A stretch of DNA of 64,000 nucleotides, taken from JAZDGX01 sp964482205. GTDB lineage: Bacteria; Eisenbacteria; RBG-16-71-46; CAIMUX01; WJJG01. Shown here one piece after another: positions 34,284-43,691 of this stretch. Position numbers and translations under genes: made by a program. Below the pieces are notes generated by a model that was not told the DNA's origin, did not search any database, and was given only the letters and a program-made list of their open reading frames with translations. The DNA lies in NCBI GenBank assembly GCA_964482205.1, contig CAYZWI010000004.1, positions 62,001-126,000 of the forward strand, written 5' to 3'. Within the stretch, counting starts at the first letter, position 1; each line of letters begins with the position of its first letter.

Positions 34284-37200
34284 ATGCGAATCATCTGGAT
34301 GTTGTGGTTGTCGCTCATCGCCGCGGCGTTCGCGCATCCGGTGTCCCTCGAGGCCCAGGAGGCGGGCGCCCCAAGACCTTCATTGCAGGATGCGAGTGTG
34401 CCGACACTCTATCTCGTCGCTACGGCCCACCTCGATACCCAATGGCGCTGGACGATTCAGGATGTCATCCGGGATTACATCCCGGCGACGCTGAATGAGA
34501 ATTTCGCCCTCTTCGAACAGTATCCCGATTATGTCTTCAGCTTCGAGCGCGCCTTCCGCTATCAGCTCATCAAGGAGTACTACCCCGATCTCTACGAACG
34601 CATGAAGGAGTACATCGCCGCCGGGCGATGGAAGGTCTCCGGAAGCTGGATGGACGCGGTCGACGTGAACATTCCCGCGCCAGAGTCGCTCATCCGTCAT
34701 GCGCTCTACGGCAACGGTTTCTTTCGGCGCGAATTCGGCGCCACCAGCCGTGATGTCTTCCTGCCCGACTGCTTCGGCTTCGGTTACAGCCTGCCCGCCG
34801 TGGCGGCGCATTGCGGGCTGCTCGGCTTCTCAACGCAGAAGCTCGAGTGGGGCTCGGCGGTCGGGATCCCCTTCGATGTCGGATTGTGGGAAGGCGTCGA
34901 TGGATCGCGTCTGATCGCGATGCTGAACCCCGGCAGTTATGTGAGCCAGATCGAGGCCGACCTGAGCGCGGATACGACATGGGCGGGCAAGATCGCGCGC
35001 CAATACCGGCGTTCGGGATTCGCGGTCGGGCAGAAGTTCTACGGCACCGGCGATCAGGGCGGCTCGCCCAACGAATCCTCCGTCGCGTGGATGCAAAAGA
35101 GCCTGCGGGGACCGGGCCCTGTGCGCGTGCGCCCGGCGTCGTCCGATCAGCTCGCGCGTGATTTGAGCGCGTTGCTGAAGACCGAGCTGCCCACGGGGCT
35201 GCGCCCGGATGTGGACCTCGGCGCGCTCGCGAATCTGCCCAAGTATCGCGGCGAACTGCTGCTCACCGATCACGGTTCAGGCTGCTACACCTCGCAATCA
35301 GCCATGAAGCGCTGGAATCGCAAGAACGAATGCCTCGCGGACGCGGCCGAGCACGCCGCGGTCGCGGCGCACTGGCTGCGCGGCGCGTCCTATCCGCAGC
35401 AGACCCTGAACGACGCCTGGACGCGCTTCCTCTGGCATCAATTCCACGACGATCTCACCGGAACGAGCATCCCCCAGGCTTATCTCTTCTCGTGGAACGA
35501 CGAGGCGATCGCGGCGAACCAGTTCTCGGAAGTGATGCGCAACAGCGTGGGCGCGGTGAGCCGCGCGCTCGACACCAACACGCGCACCGGCGAGCCGCTG
35601 ATCGTCTACAATCCGCTCGCCATCGAGCGCGAGGACCTGGTGGAAGCGAAGGTGCGCTTCGCGCAGGGCAGCCCGCGGGCCGTGCGCGTCTTCGACGCTG
35701 ACGATCGCGAAGTTCCGGCGCAGTCCTCCCCACTTCCCGACGGACGCACCTCGGTCGTCTTCCTCGCGCGCGTTCCCTCGATGGGATTCGCGCTCTACGA
35801 GATGCGCCCCGCCCTCGGACCGGAGCGCGGCGAAAGCGAGCTCAGCGCGGGATCGGCGAGCCTCGAGAACGCCCGCTATCGCGTGCAGCTCGATCAACAC
35901 GGCGACATCCTCTCGGTCTTCGACAAGCGGATCGAAAAGGAGCTGCTCTCCGCGCCCATCCGTTTGCAGATGATCGCCGACCGGCCGACCGAATGGGCCG
36001 CGTGGGAGATCGATTACGACGATCTCATGGCGCAGCCGCGTCCCGTCGGCGGGGAAGGCGCGCGCATGACGCTAGTGGAAGGTGGTCCGGCCCGCGTGAC
36101 CTTGGAAGTTCGTCGCGAGGCCGAAGGCTCGACCTTCGTGCAGCGCATTTCGCTCGCGGCCGGCAACGCGGGCGACGCGGTCGTCGTCGAGAACGACATC
36201 GACTGGCGCACGCCGGCGACCCTGCTCAAAGCCGCCTTCCCGCTTACGGCGAGCAACGCCATGGCGACCTACGATCTCCGTCTCGGCACGATCGAGCGCC
36301 CGCGCAACACGCCGAAGCTCTATGAAGTGCCCGCGCAGCAATGGGCCGACATCACGAATGCCGACGGCAACTATGGCGCGGCGATTCTCAACGATTGCCG
36401 CTACGGATGGGACCACCCCGAAGACAACACCCTGCGCCTCACGCTCCTTCGCACGCCCGAAGTGAACGAGCGCTGGAATTGGATTCGCGACCAGGAGCGC
36501 CAGGACTTCGGCCGCCATCGTCTGGCGTACGCGATCTACGGGCACGCCGGAGATTGGCGGGAAGGCGAAGTGGCGTGGCGGGCGGAACGCATGAATCAGC
36601 CGCTCCAGGCGTTTCAGGTTCCGCGTCATCGCGGCTGGCTGGGGAAGAGCTTCTCGATGCTCGACATCTCCACCGGCGGCGCGCAAGCAGCCGGACAGCC
36701 TTCGCTTCCCACCGTCGCGGTGCGCGCGCTCAAGCTGGCCGAAGACGGCGACGAGATCGTCGTCCGCTTGCAGGAAATCGCGGGGCGCGGCGTCGAGGAT
36801 TGCGCCGTCCGCTTCCCCGTTCCGCTCGCGATCGTGCGCGAAGTGAACGGCGCGGAAGAGCCGATGGAGACAAGCAGCGAGAAGGGCTCGGTGGCCGGGC
36901 CGGTGTGGCTCGCCGGCGGCGCGCTGCACTGCGCACTGAAGCCGTATCAGCTGCGTTCCTTCGCGCTGCGCACCACCGCCGCGGCGAAGACGCTCGAACC
37001 GCCCGTGAGCGAGCCGGTCGCGCTGCCGTACAACCTCGATGCGATCAGCGATCAGGACGATCCGACCGATGGAGATTTCGACGGCGCGGGCCACACGCTG
37101 GTTGCGGAATTGCTCCCGCCGGTCGTGTATTCGAACAGCGTCGCCTTCAAGCTCGGGCCACGCGCGCGCGGGTGGGCGAATGCCGTCGCGTGCCAGGGCC

Positions 37201-38342
37201 AGCGGATCGCGTTGCCGGCGGGAGCCTTCGACCGGTTGTGCCTGCTCGCCGCCAGCGTGGAAGGCGATCGCTACGGCCGCTTCGGCATCGAGCCCGCCTA
37301 TGCGGACAACTATGAAATGCAGCTCTGGATCCAGGATTGGGCGGAGCCGGTGGGCCAGTGGGACAATCGCGTGCTCCTCGGCCGCGTGCACGAGCATCCC
37401 GACTCGATCGCGCCCGCGTACACGAAGCCGGCCGCGGTCGCCTGGGTGGGCTCGCATCGCCACGACGCCGTGGGCAGCAAGATGCCGTACGAACAGAGCT
37501 ATCTCTTCCGCTACGGAATCGATCTGCCCCACGAGACGCGCAGCATCGTCTTGCCCAACGATCCGAGCATCCGGATTCTCGCGATCACGGCGGTGCGCAA
37601 TGCGAACGACATCGCCGCCGCGGCGACCTCGCTGATCGAGGAGCCCGTCTCCACTTCGGTTGCGATCCGCGCGCCGTTGCTCACCTTCTTCGGCGAAACG
37701 CGGGTGGCGCTCAGCACGCCCATTCCCGGCGCGCAGATTCGCTACACGCTCGATGGCACCACTCCCGGCCCCGATTCGCCGCTGTATGCGGGACCGATCG
37801 CGTTGACCCAGACGACCACCGTGAACGCACGCGCGTTCGCGACGGGATTGCGCGACGACTACGTCGCCTCCGCGCGCTTCACGCGGCAGGAAGCGCGCGC
37901 TTCCGTTTCCGCGGCCGGGCTTCGTCCGGGGCTCAAGATGCGCCGGTATGAAGGCGAGTGGTCGAAACTGCCCGCGTTCTTCACGCTCACTCCGCAATCG
38001 GAGCAGATCGCGGAGACGCTGGGCCTGCCGGGAGCGGGCGGTGAGGAGTACTTCGGGCTCGCCTTCGATGGATTCCTGCGCGTGCCGCGCGCAGGGCTCT
38101 ACACGCTGTATCTCACCTCCGACGACGGCAGCGCCTTGACCTTGGGAAGCGAGAAGCTGATCGACAACGACGGCCTGCACAGCCGCCTCGTCGAGAGCGC
38201 GCATGTGGCCCTGCAGGCCGGCGTGCATCCGATTCGGGTGGAGTACTTCCAGGCGCAGGGCGGAGCGACTTTGTCTCTCGAATGGGAGGGCCCGGGCATC
38301 GCGCGCCAGCCCGTTCCGCCATCCGCCTGGTCGCATCGTTAG
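34284..38342 (+). CDS. Secreted GH38 alpha-mannosidase with CHB_HEX_C and PA14-type C-terminal domains
   Basis: The 1352-residue exoenzyme has a signal peptide (1-24) and a GH38 catalytic domain (about 40-330) with the metal-binding ATAHLDTQWRW and the nucleophile Asp near residue 162 in LPDCFGFGYSLP. GH38 middle and C-terminal beta-domains follow. Then comes an uncharacterised ~300-residue part, a chitobiase C-terminal-like domain (TPIPGAQIRYTLDGTTPGP) and a PA14-like domain (YTLYLTSDDGSALTL). It releases mannose from alpha-mannosides outside or in the periplasm. It lies downstream of the sugar ABC transporter genes. The start was placed at 34284, where a signal peptide begins. Confidence 0.92.
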   Translation: MRIIWMLWLSLIAAAFAHPVSLEAQEAGAPRPSLQDASVPTLYLVATAHLDTQWRWTIQDVIRDYIPATLNENFALFEQYPDYVFSFERAFRYQLIKEYYPDLYERMKEYIAAGRWKVSGSWMDAVDVNIPAPESLIRHALYGNGFFRREFGATSRDVFLPDCFGFGYSLPAVAAHCGLLGFSTQKLEWGSAVGIPFDVGLWEGVDGSRLIAMLNPGSYVSQIEADLSADTTWAGKIARQYRRSGFAVGQKFYGTGDQGGSPNESSVAWMQKSLRGPGPVRVRPASSDQLARDLSALLKTELPTGLRPDVDLGALANLPKYRGELLLTDHGSGCYTSQSAMKRWNRKNECLADAAEHAAVAAHWLRGASYPQQTLNDAWTRFLWHQFHDDLTGTSIPQAYLFSWNDEAIAANQFSEVMRNSVGAVSRALDTNTRTGEPLIVYNPLAIEREDLVEAKVRFAQGSPRAVRVFDADDREVPAQSSPLPDGRTSVVFLARVPSMGFALYEMRPALGPERGESELSAGSASLENARYRVQLDQHGDILSVFDKRIEKELLSAPIRLQMIADRPTEWAAWEIDYDDLMAQPRPVGGEGARMTLVEGGPARVTLEVRREAEGSTFVQRISLAAGNAGDAVVVENDIDWRTPATLLKAAFPLTASNAMATYDLRLGTIERPRNTPKLYEVPAQQWADITNADGNYGAAILNDCRYGWDHPEDNTLRLTLLRTPEVNERWNWIRDQERQDFGRHRLAYAIYGHAGDWREGEVAWRAERMNQPLQAFQVPRHRGWLGKSFSMLDISTGGAQAAGQPSLPTVAVRALKLAEDGDEIVVRLQEIAGRGVEDCAVRFPVPLAIVREVNGAEEPMETSSEKGSVAGPVWLAGGALHCALKPYQLRSFALRTTAAAKTLEPPVSEPVALPYNLDAISDQDDPTDGDFDGAGHTLVAELLPPVVYSNSVAFKLGPRARGWANAVACQGQRIALPAGAFDRLCLLAASVEGDRYGRFGIEPAYADNYEMQLWIQDWAEPVGQWDNRVLLGRVHEHPDSIAPAYTKPAAVAWVGSHRHDAVGSKMPYEQSYLFRYGIDLPHETRSIVLPNDPSIRILAITAVRNANDIAAAATSLIEEPVSTSVAIRAPLLTFFGETRVALSTPIPGAQIRYTLDGTTPGPDSPLYAGPIALTQTTTVNARAFATGLRDDYVASARFTRQEARASVSAAGLRPGLKMRRYEGEWSKLPAFFTLTPQSEQIAETLGLPGAGGEEYFGLAFDGFLRVPRAGLYTLYLTSDDGSALTLGSEKLIDNDGLHSRLVESAHVALQAGVHPIRVEYFQAQGGATLSLEWEGPGIARQPVPPSAWSHR

Positions 38343-38369
38343 GGAGCGCGGTTCGTCGCGAGTTACGCA

Positions 38370-38420
38370 TTCAAGCCGGCATTGGGCGGACGGTGCCGCG
38401 CGATGCGGTGCCGGCTTGAA
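38370..38420. terminator. Hairpin with 12-bp perfect arms between convergent genes
   Basis: TTCAAGCCGGCA (38370-38381) pairs with TGCCGGCTTGAA (38409-38420) around a 27-nt loop. It lies between the GH38 gene (ends 38342) and the beta-helix gene (ends 38448), so it could terminate both. Confidence 0.65.
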
Positions 38421-38447
38421 GAGCTTCTTCCGATCCTACATCGCGTT

Positions 38448-39794
38448 TTACCTGAATAGCGCCTTCAATGCGCCCCAGGTCGTCTCCTGTGCCGGCGATC
38501 CCCCGCAGCCGACGGGCAGAGCCCCGATCAGCCCACAGTCGGGATTGTATTCGGGTGCGCAGGGGGAACCCTGCTCGAGCCGGAAGTCCCCAGACTCACC
38601 GGCGCAGAAGAGCGGATCGGCCGAGATGTTGCCGTTCACCCCGTACTGGTCCGCGATGTCGCCCACCCAGTCGCCGCCTGAATTGCCGTAGATGTCGCTA
38701 CAGGACAGAATTGCATATCCCTGGACCGCGGCTGCACCAAGGTTGAAGGCCAGTACGGTGTTTCTGAATGCCGCGCTGCCGCTCCTGCAATCCACTACTG
38801 ACCCAGTCGCACCGGCGTCGTTGGACGCGATTGTGCAGTTCGAGAATTCAAGGGCACTGGAAGCAAGGCAGTAGCCAACCGGGCCTGATTGATCCACCGT
38901 GTTGCCATAGAACAGGCAATCGGTGATCACGGGATAGAACTCCAGGTCGCTGAAAACGGCCGCCCCGTTCGCGGCGTGATTATTCCGGAAGGTGCAGTTT
39001 GAGATGCTGGCGGTCGATACGATCCCTCTGATCGCCGGCCCGTCGTTCTCGAAGAACAAGCACGTCGCGATTGTGGCCGGTCCAGATCCGCAGCCAATGC
39101 CGAAGGAAGGGTGTTCGGAAAAGCTACAGTCTTCCAGTTCCGGCATGCAATCCGTCTGCCATGAAACGCCTCCTGGCAGATTCCCAATGAAGTTACATCC
39201 GACGAGGCGAGGAGAAGCGTAGAAATAGCAGTAGATGCCGGCGCCGACATCGGACCCGATCGACTCGTTTCTCACGAAGACGCAATCGGTGAAGGTTGGT
39301 TGGCAAGGACGGTAACATAGCGCCCCTGCCCCCGTCCTGGCCGAATTCTCGGTCAGCACGCAATTCACAATGCTGGGAGAGGCACTCCTACAATAGATTC
39401 CCCCTCCGTCTCCGTCCGGGAACGTGCCCCCCGAAATGTAAGCATTCCTCACCGTAACGCCCCGAAGAACCGAGGATGGCGTCTCCTGAGAGGAGAAGAT
39501 GAAGCCCCGATGCCGGTCGCTCGCACTGGCCTGGCAGTCGATAATGCAGTCCGTGGGGGAGTCGCCCTGCGATTGTACGATGATGCCCTTCCCAGCAAAG
39601 GTGATGTCCCGGTTTCCGGGCCCCATGAAGATGCCGTCCCCCAAGAGGACGATATCCCCGCTGGCCGCCGCGTCTATGGCCGCCTGCACGGTCGGGAAGT
39701 CTCCCGTTCCGTCCGGCAAAACCAGGTATGTATCTCCAAGTGCGCAGATGGAGCCAACCAGCGCCAATGCGAGACAGATGATTATGTTTCGCAT
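38448..39794 (-). CDS. Secreted right-handed beta-helix protein with TTWG C-terminal motif
   Basis: The 448-residue product has a signal peptide (MRNIIICLALALVGSICALG), then a pectate-lyase-like N-cap (YLVLPDGTGDFPTVQAAIDA) and repeated beta-helix coils with Cys pairs (PSIVNCVLTENSA, CTFRNNHAANGAA). The C-terminus (NGNISADPLFC ... GLIGALPVGCG) is shared with the paralog upstream. It ends SPAQETTWGALKALFR, a motif also found on two other secreted proteins of the window. No catalytic residues of pectate lyases are evident. The role may be surface binding or structural. It is probably in an operon with the paralog, 147 bp apart. Confidence 0.82.
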   Translation of the reverse strand: MRNIIICLALALVGSICALGDTYLVLPDGTGDFPTVQAAIDAAASGDIVLLGDGIFMGPGNRDITFAGKGIIVQSQGDSPTDCIIDCQASASDRHRGFIFSSQETPSSVLRGVTVRNAYISGGTFPDGDGGGIYCRSASPSIVNCVLTENSARTGAGALCYRPCQPTFTDCVFVRNESIGSDVGAGIYCYFYASPRLVGCNFIGNLPGGVSWQTDCMPELEDCSFSEHPSFGIGCGSGPATIATCLFFENDGPAIRGIVSTASISNCTFRNNHAANGAAVFSDLEFYPVITDCLFYGNTVDQSGPVGYCLASSALEFSNCTIASNDAGATGSVVDCRSGSAAFRNTVLAFNLGAAAVQGYAILSCSDIYGNSGGDWVGDIADQYGVNGNISADPLFCAGESGDFRLEQGSPCAPEYNPDCGLIGALPVGCGGSPAQETTWGALKALFR

Positions 39795-39941
39795 GGTCTG
39801 CCTCCTTGGTCTTCAGACGGCGTAGCCCGCGGCCACTCCCCCGCCATCCCGATGACCTCTCGGTGACCGAGGGGTCGTCGGTGCTCCTGGCATCGAAACC
39901 TTCCCAGCGCACACGGACGCGGCGTCACCGTCCACGCGATT

Positions 39942-41123
39942 CTACTTCCCGTCCCCCCGAAACAGCGCCTTCATCGCACCCCAGGTCGTCTCCTGTGCCG
40001 GCGACGAGCCGCAGCCGACGGGCAGCGCCCCAATCAGGCCGCAGGCGGGATTGAAGTCCGGTGCGCAGGGCGAGTCCTGTTCGAGGTGAAGATCTCCACC
40101 CGTGCCATCGCAGAAGAGCGGATCGGCCGAGATGTTGCCGTTCACGCCAAGCAGGCCGTCCAAGCATCCGACCCAGTCCCCGTCGTCATTGCCGTAGAGA
40201 TCGCAGCACACAAGCACCGGGGTGGACTGGGCATCGCACGAGATCGCCACGGCTTCCGAAGCGAATGCGATGATGGAGTTGGAGATTAAAGGATTCGCTG
40301 GCGTGCCGCACGCATAGGAACACAGAAGATCAGCATTTGAAGCGTGATTGTTGACGAATGTACAGCTCTCGATGATCGGAGAACATCCGGTGATCATCAT
40401 GCTGCCCCCGCCTCGTGCCGAATTCCCTGAAAAGAGGCAACCGCGGAACTCAGCGCCTCGCCCCTGGCGGACGGAAGCCTCAATGGACTCCAGCAAGACA
40501 GCCCCGCCAAATCGCGATGCCGAATTGTCGATGAACATGCAATCCTCGAAGCTCGGACTGTTGGAGGCATTCGTGGTGAAGGCTCCGCCGTCCGTCGCCC
40601 GGTTCTCGATGAACCGACAGCGGACAAAAGTCGAACTGGCGCCGTCACCGACCGCACCTCCGGCGGCTGCCGAATTGGACTGGAACACGCAATCCCTCAC
40701 CGTAATCCCGGTGGGTCCCCAAGTGATGCTTAGACCCCCCGCTTCCCCCATTGTGACGCGGCCCCTCGCAATCGTGATCCCCTCGATCACCGTTCCAAAG
40801 ACCGGCAATACCGCGATCCCTGGAGCGCTCTCCTCGCAATCGATCACGCACTGATCCGGATCCCCGCTCTGCGACCGGATGGTGATCCGGCGAGCTGGAA
40901 CCTCGACGCCTCTGTTGCCCGGCCCAACGAATACTCCCGCCGTCAGCTCGACGACATCACCAGCAACCGAGGCATCGACTGCATCCTGGATCGTGGGGAA
41001 ATCGCCCGTGCCGTCCGGGCGGACGAGATACACTGTTCCAAAGGCGGGAATCGAACAGCAACACGCAAGCGCGATTGCCAGCACCGTCGCGCTGCAGTTC
41101 CGTATCGATGATCCTGCCTGCAT
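39942..41123 (-). CDS. Secreted right-handed beta-helix protein with TTWG C-terminal motif (paralog)
   Basis: The 393-residue paralog of the following gene has a signal peptide with IALACCCSIPAFG, the same N-cap (YLVRPDGTGDFPTIQDAVDA), beta-helix coils (SFEDCMFIDNSASRFGGA) and a C-terminus ending SPAQETTWGAMKALFRGDGK. The last ~65 residues of both proteins are nearly the same. A start at 41123 was chosen because a signal peptide begins there; an in-frame upstream ATG at 41204 would put 27 non-signal residues before it. Confidence 0.8.
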   Translation of the reverse strand: MQAGSSIRNCSATVLAIALACCCSIPAFGTVYLVRPDGTGDFPTIQDAVDASVAGDVVELTAGVFVGPGNRGVEVPARRITIRSQSGDPDQCVIDCEESAPGIAVLPVFGTVIEGITIARGRVTMGEAGGLSITWGPTGITVRDCVFQSNSAAAGGAVGDGASSTFVRCRFIENRATDGGAFTTNASNSPSFEDCMFIDNSASRFGGAVLLESIEASVRQGRGAEFRGCLFSGNSARGGGSMMITGCSPIIESCTFVNNHASNADLLCSYACGTPANPLISNSIIAFASEAVAISCDAQSTPVLVCCDLYGNDDGDWVGCLDGLLGVNGNISADPLFCDGTGGDLHLEQDSPCAPDFNPACGLIGALPVGCGSSPAQETTWGAMKALFRGDGK

Positions 41124-41255
41124 GGTTTTGTTCCCCTGTTGACCATCCGATGGGGTCATTCGGGCGCCTGTCATCATATTATCATAGCGCGATGCCGCAT
41201 CCAATCAGGTCGCCGCACGAGCAGGTGCTGATGGAGGCTGCCAGACCACCTCGGC

Positions 41256-42071
41256 TCACTTGATCAGCACGAGAACCGCGAAGTCGGCCGTGTACATCCG
41301 CGTCTTCCGGCGAAATCGCGCGGGCGGAAGCTGGCGCATGAGAAGCGGCGCGGTCAAGGGAACCAGCGGCTGAAGGAAGATCCGGCGAATCCACCAGGGG
41401 ATCCGCGCATTTCCGAAGACGAGATTGTGGGCGTTAAAGCCCGGCTCGCCGAAATACTCGGCGCTTTCCAACCGGAGTCCCGAGGGCTCGATCAACCGTT
41501 CGCGAAGATTCTTCTCCGAATAGTATCGCATGTAGAAGCGCGCCTCGTCCGGGCGTCCGTCCACGTAGGTGCGCGTACGCGTGTACTTCGGCTCGTCGCG
41601 CCATGGGTCGAACGGGACCGAGATCACCATGCGGCCGCCGGGAGCAAGCACGCGAACCAGCTCGGCGAGAACGGGCCGCTCGTCGACGATGTGCTCGAGC
41701 ACGCTGATAACTGAGATGCGGGTGAACTCGCCATCCGCGAAGGGCAGGCGCGCGGCGTCGGCGACGGTAAAATCCAGCTGCCCTTCCTTCATCAACCGGC
41801 GCGCCCAGGGAACCTTGTTCGCCATGCGCAACTGGCGATCCCGAAAGTCGGGTTCCGGATCGACCGCGCGCACGGAGCACCCAAACCGCTTCGCGAGCAC
41901 TTGAGCGAGCGGAGAATACCGCGTGCCCACATCGAGCAGGCGATCGCCCGGCCCGAGGGCGAGACGATCCACGACCGCCGGATACTCCAACCAACGGCCA
42001 TAGGGAATCCCTTTGGAAAACTCGACCAGCCCTTGTTTCCAAAGGAATTTGTAGTACTCGCAATGCAGCAC
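41256..42071 (-). CDS. Class I SAM-dependent methyltransferase
   Basis: The 271-residue product has motif I LLDVGTRYSPLAQVL, an acidic motif II (VRAVDPEPD), and a methyltransferase-11 segment ISVISVLEHIVDERP with LVRVLAPGGRMVISV. The C-terminus has basic and hydrophobic segments (IPWWIRRIFLQPLVPLTAP) that could bind the membrane. The substrate is unknown. The GTG start has GGAGG six bases upstream. It stands between the beta-helix genes and the divergent DUF255 remnant. Confidence 0.85.
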   Translation of the reverse strand: MLHCEYYKFLWKQGLVEFSKGIPYGRWLEYPAVVDRLALGPGDRLLDVGTRYSPLAQVLAKRFGCSVRAVDPEPDFRDRQLRMANKVPWARRLMKEGQLDFTVADAARLPFADGEFTRISVISVLEHIVDERPVLAELVRVLAPGGRMVISVPFDPWRDEPKYTRTRTYVDGRPDEARFYMRYYSEKNLRERLIEPSGLRLESAEYFGEPGFNAHNLVFGNARIPWWIRRIFLQPLVPLTAPLLMRQLPPARFRRKTRMYTADFAVLVLIK

Positions 42072-42242
42072 GCGCTTCCTCCCGTCGAAGGGACGCTCGT
42101 CACGGTACGCGGTTTTCTTCCGCGCGGCAATGCGCGGGGAGAGCCAAAGCTTCCTCGGCCCGGCCCGCCACCGCGACGCGCATCCGTTCCTCCCCGATTG
42201 ATGGACATGCGCGCGCCTGGCATGGTATCAAGCGGAGGACAT

Positions 42243-42797
42243 ATGAAGGCTTTCGATCCGAAATCCGGCCCGTCGTCGCCCGAGGCGCCCGCGAATGCGC
42301 CGGGCGATCGCGATGCGAGCGCTTCGCAGGCGCCCGAGGCTTCACGCCCCCTCAACCGGCTCGCGCGCGAGAAGAGCCCCTACTTGTTGCAGCACGCGGG
42401 CAATCCCGTCGACTGGTACCCGTGGGGCGCTGAAGCGCTCGAGCGCGCTCCCGCAAATCACCTCGCCTTCGCCGCGGCGCTGGACTTCGCCCTCGGGCCC
42501 GTGAGCGAGATCACGATCTCGGCGGGCGCCTCGAAACAAGGCATCGAAGGCGGCTCGGAAGCCTCGCCTTCCTCGGCCGCGGCTATGCTTCGCGCGGTCC
42601 GCGAGCGGTACCTTCCCAACATCGTGCTCGCCTGCCGGCCGGCGCATGGGAGCGAGCCGCTCGAACGGCTCATTCCCCACACGAAGGCGCAAGTTCCGCT
42701 TTCCGGGAAGTCGACCGCCTATGTGTGCAGGGGGTATGCTTGCCTCATGCCCGTTCACGATGTCGATGCGCTTGCCCGGCAGCTCGATGAGGAGTGA
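42243..42797 (+). pseudogene. Internally deleted DUF255 / YyaL-type (thioredoxin-like) gene
   Basis: The 184-codon open frame joins the first ~30 conserved residues of the DUF255 family (RPLNRLAREKSPYLLQHAGN, PVDWYPWGAEAL) to the last ~110 (ALDFALGPVSEITI, AYVCRGYACLMPVHD). Intact members have roughly 650-700 residues with a thioredoxin-like CxxC domain and an (alpha/alpha)6 barrel between; these are absent. The frame is preserved across the junction (near ALERAPANH). It is either a decayed gene or a short product retained for another role. A GGAGG lies four bases upstream. Confidence 0.75.
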
Positions 42798-43554
42798 GTG
42801 GATTCGCGTGGCGCATGATCAGCAGAACGAATGGTATCGCACGGCCTTCGACGGCCTCTATCCGCTTCTCTATCCGCATCGCGACGACGCGCAGGCGGAA
42901 GCCGAAGCGTGCGGCTTGATGGATTTGCTGCGCCTTCCACGCGGCGCGCAGGTTCTCGATCTCGCTTGTGGAACGGCGCGCCACTGCCAGGCGCTCGCAC
43001 AGCGCGGCATATCCACCTGGGGGCTCGATCTCTCGCCCGCGCTTCTCTCGCTCGCGCGAAAGCGCGCCTGTCTCTCCGGACGCCTCGTTCAAGCCGACAT
43101 GCGCCAGCTTCCCTTCCGGCGCTCGTTCGATGCCGTGCTCAGCCTCTTCACCAGCTTCGGCTACTTCTCGGAAGAGGAAGAGCACCTGCGCGTGCTGAAG
43201 GAAGTGGCGCGCGTCATCCAGCCCGGCGGGCTCTTCGTTCTGGATCACATTCACCGGCCGGCACTGGAGCGGACCTTGATTGCGCAGGATGAGCGGAAAG
43301 ACCCCGACTTCGTCCTTCGCCAGGAACGCGCGCTCGCCGGCAATCGCGTGAAGAAGCGCGTGACGGTCGAGTGGAAAGACGGGCGCACGCGCTCGCTGGA
43401 AGAGAATGTGCGCATCTTCTCGCCCGCGGAATTGCGCGACCTGCTGCAAGCCGCGGGCTTTTGCGACACACGCTTGTTGGGATCGTTCCAGGGGGAGCCG
43501 CTCACGGAAACATCCGCGCGGCTCATCGCGCTGGCCCGCATGCCAAGCGCCTGA
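42787..43554 (+). CDS. SAM-dependent methyltransferase
   Basis: The 255-residue class I methyltransferase has QVLDLACGTARHCQALAQRG (motif I), GLDLSPALLSLARKR, QADMRQLPF and SFDAVLSLFTSFGYF with VARVIQPGGLFVLDH. The substrate is unknown. The ATG at 42787 overlaps the preceding DUF255 remnant by 11 bp; a GTG at 42808 is an alternative and neither has a perfect ribosome binding site. Confidence 0.85.
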   Translation: MRSEWIRVAHDQQNEWYRTAFDGLYPLLYPHRDDAQAEAEACGLMDLLRLPRGAQVLDLACGTARHCQALAQRGISTWGLDLSPALLSLARKRACLSGRLVQADMRQLPFRRSFDAVLSLFTSFGYFSEEEEHLRVLKEVARVIQPGGLFVLDHIHRPALERTLIAQDERKDPDFVLRQERALAGNRVKKRVTVEWKDGRTRSLEENVRIFSPAELRDLLQAAGFCDTRLLGSFQGEPLTETSARLIALARMPSA

Positions 43555-43691
43555 CGACTCGGCGCCCGAATCGAGATGGCGCGCGCGCCATTCGCTCCAC
43601 TACAATCGTCGCGATCGTCGTGGGCGGTCGCGCTTGCACGGCGAAGCGGGCGGGCCGTCGTAGTTCTGTGCTTCCGTGAAGGCGAGACCTC

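Noticed and set aside
36072..38336. Long open frame on the minus strand opposite the GH38 gene
   Set aside because: It has no family motif and is rich in Arg/Gly/Ala, a shadow of a high-GC gene on the other strand. The same applies to long frames opposite the ABC ATPase, iorA, the degenerate kinase and the sulfatase-family gene.
42243..42797. Ordinary short thioredoxin-like protein
   Set aside because: The two ends belong to the N- and C-termini of a much longer family and no CxxC or thioredoxin core is present.
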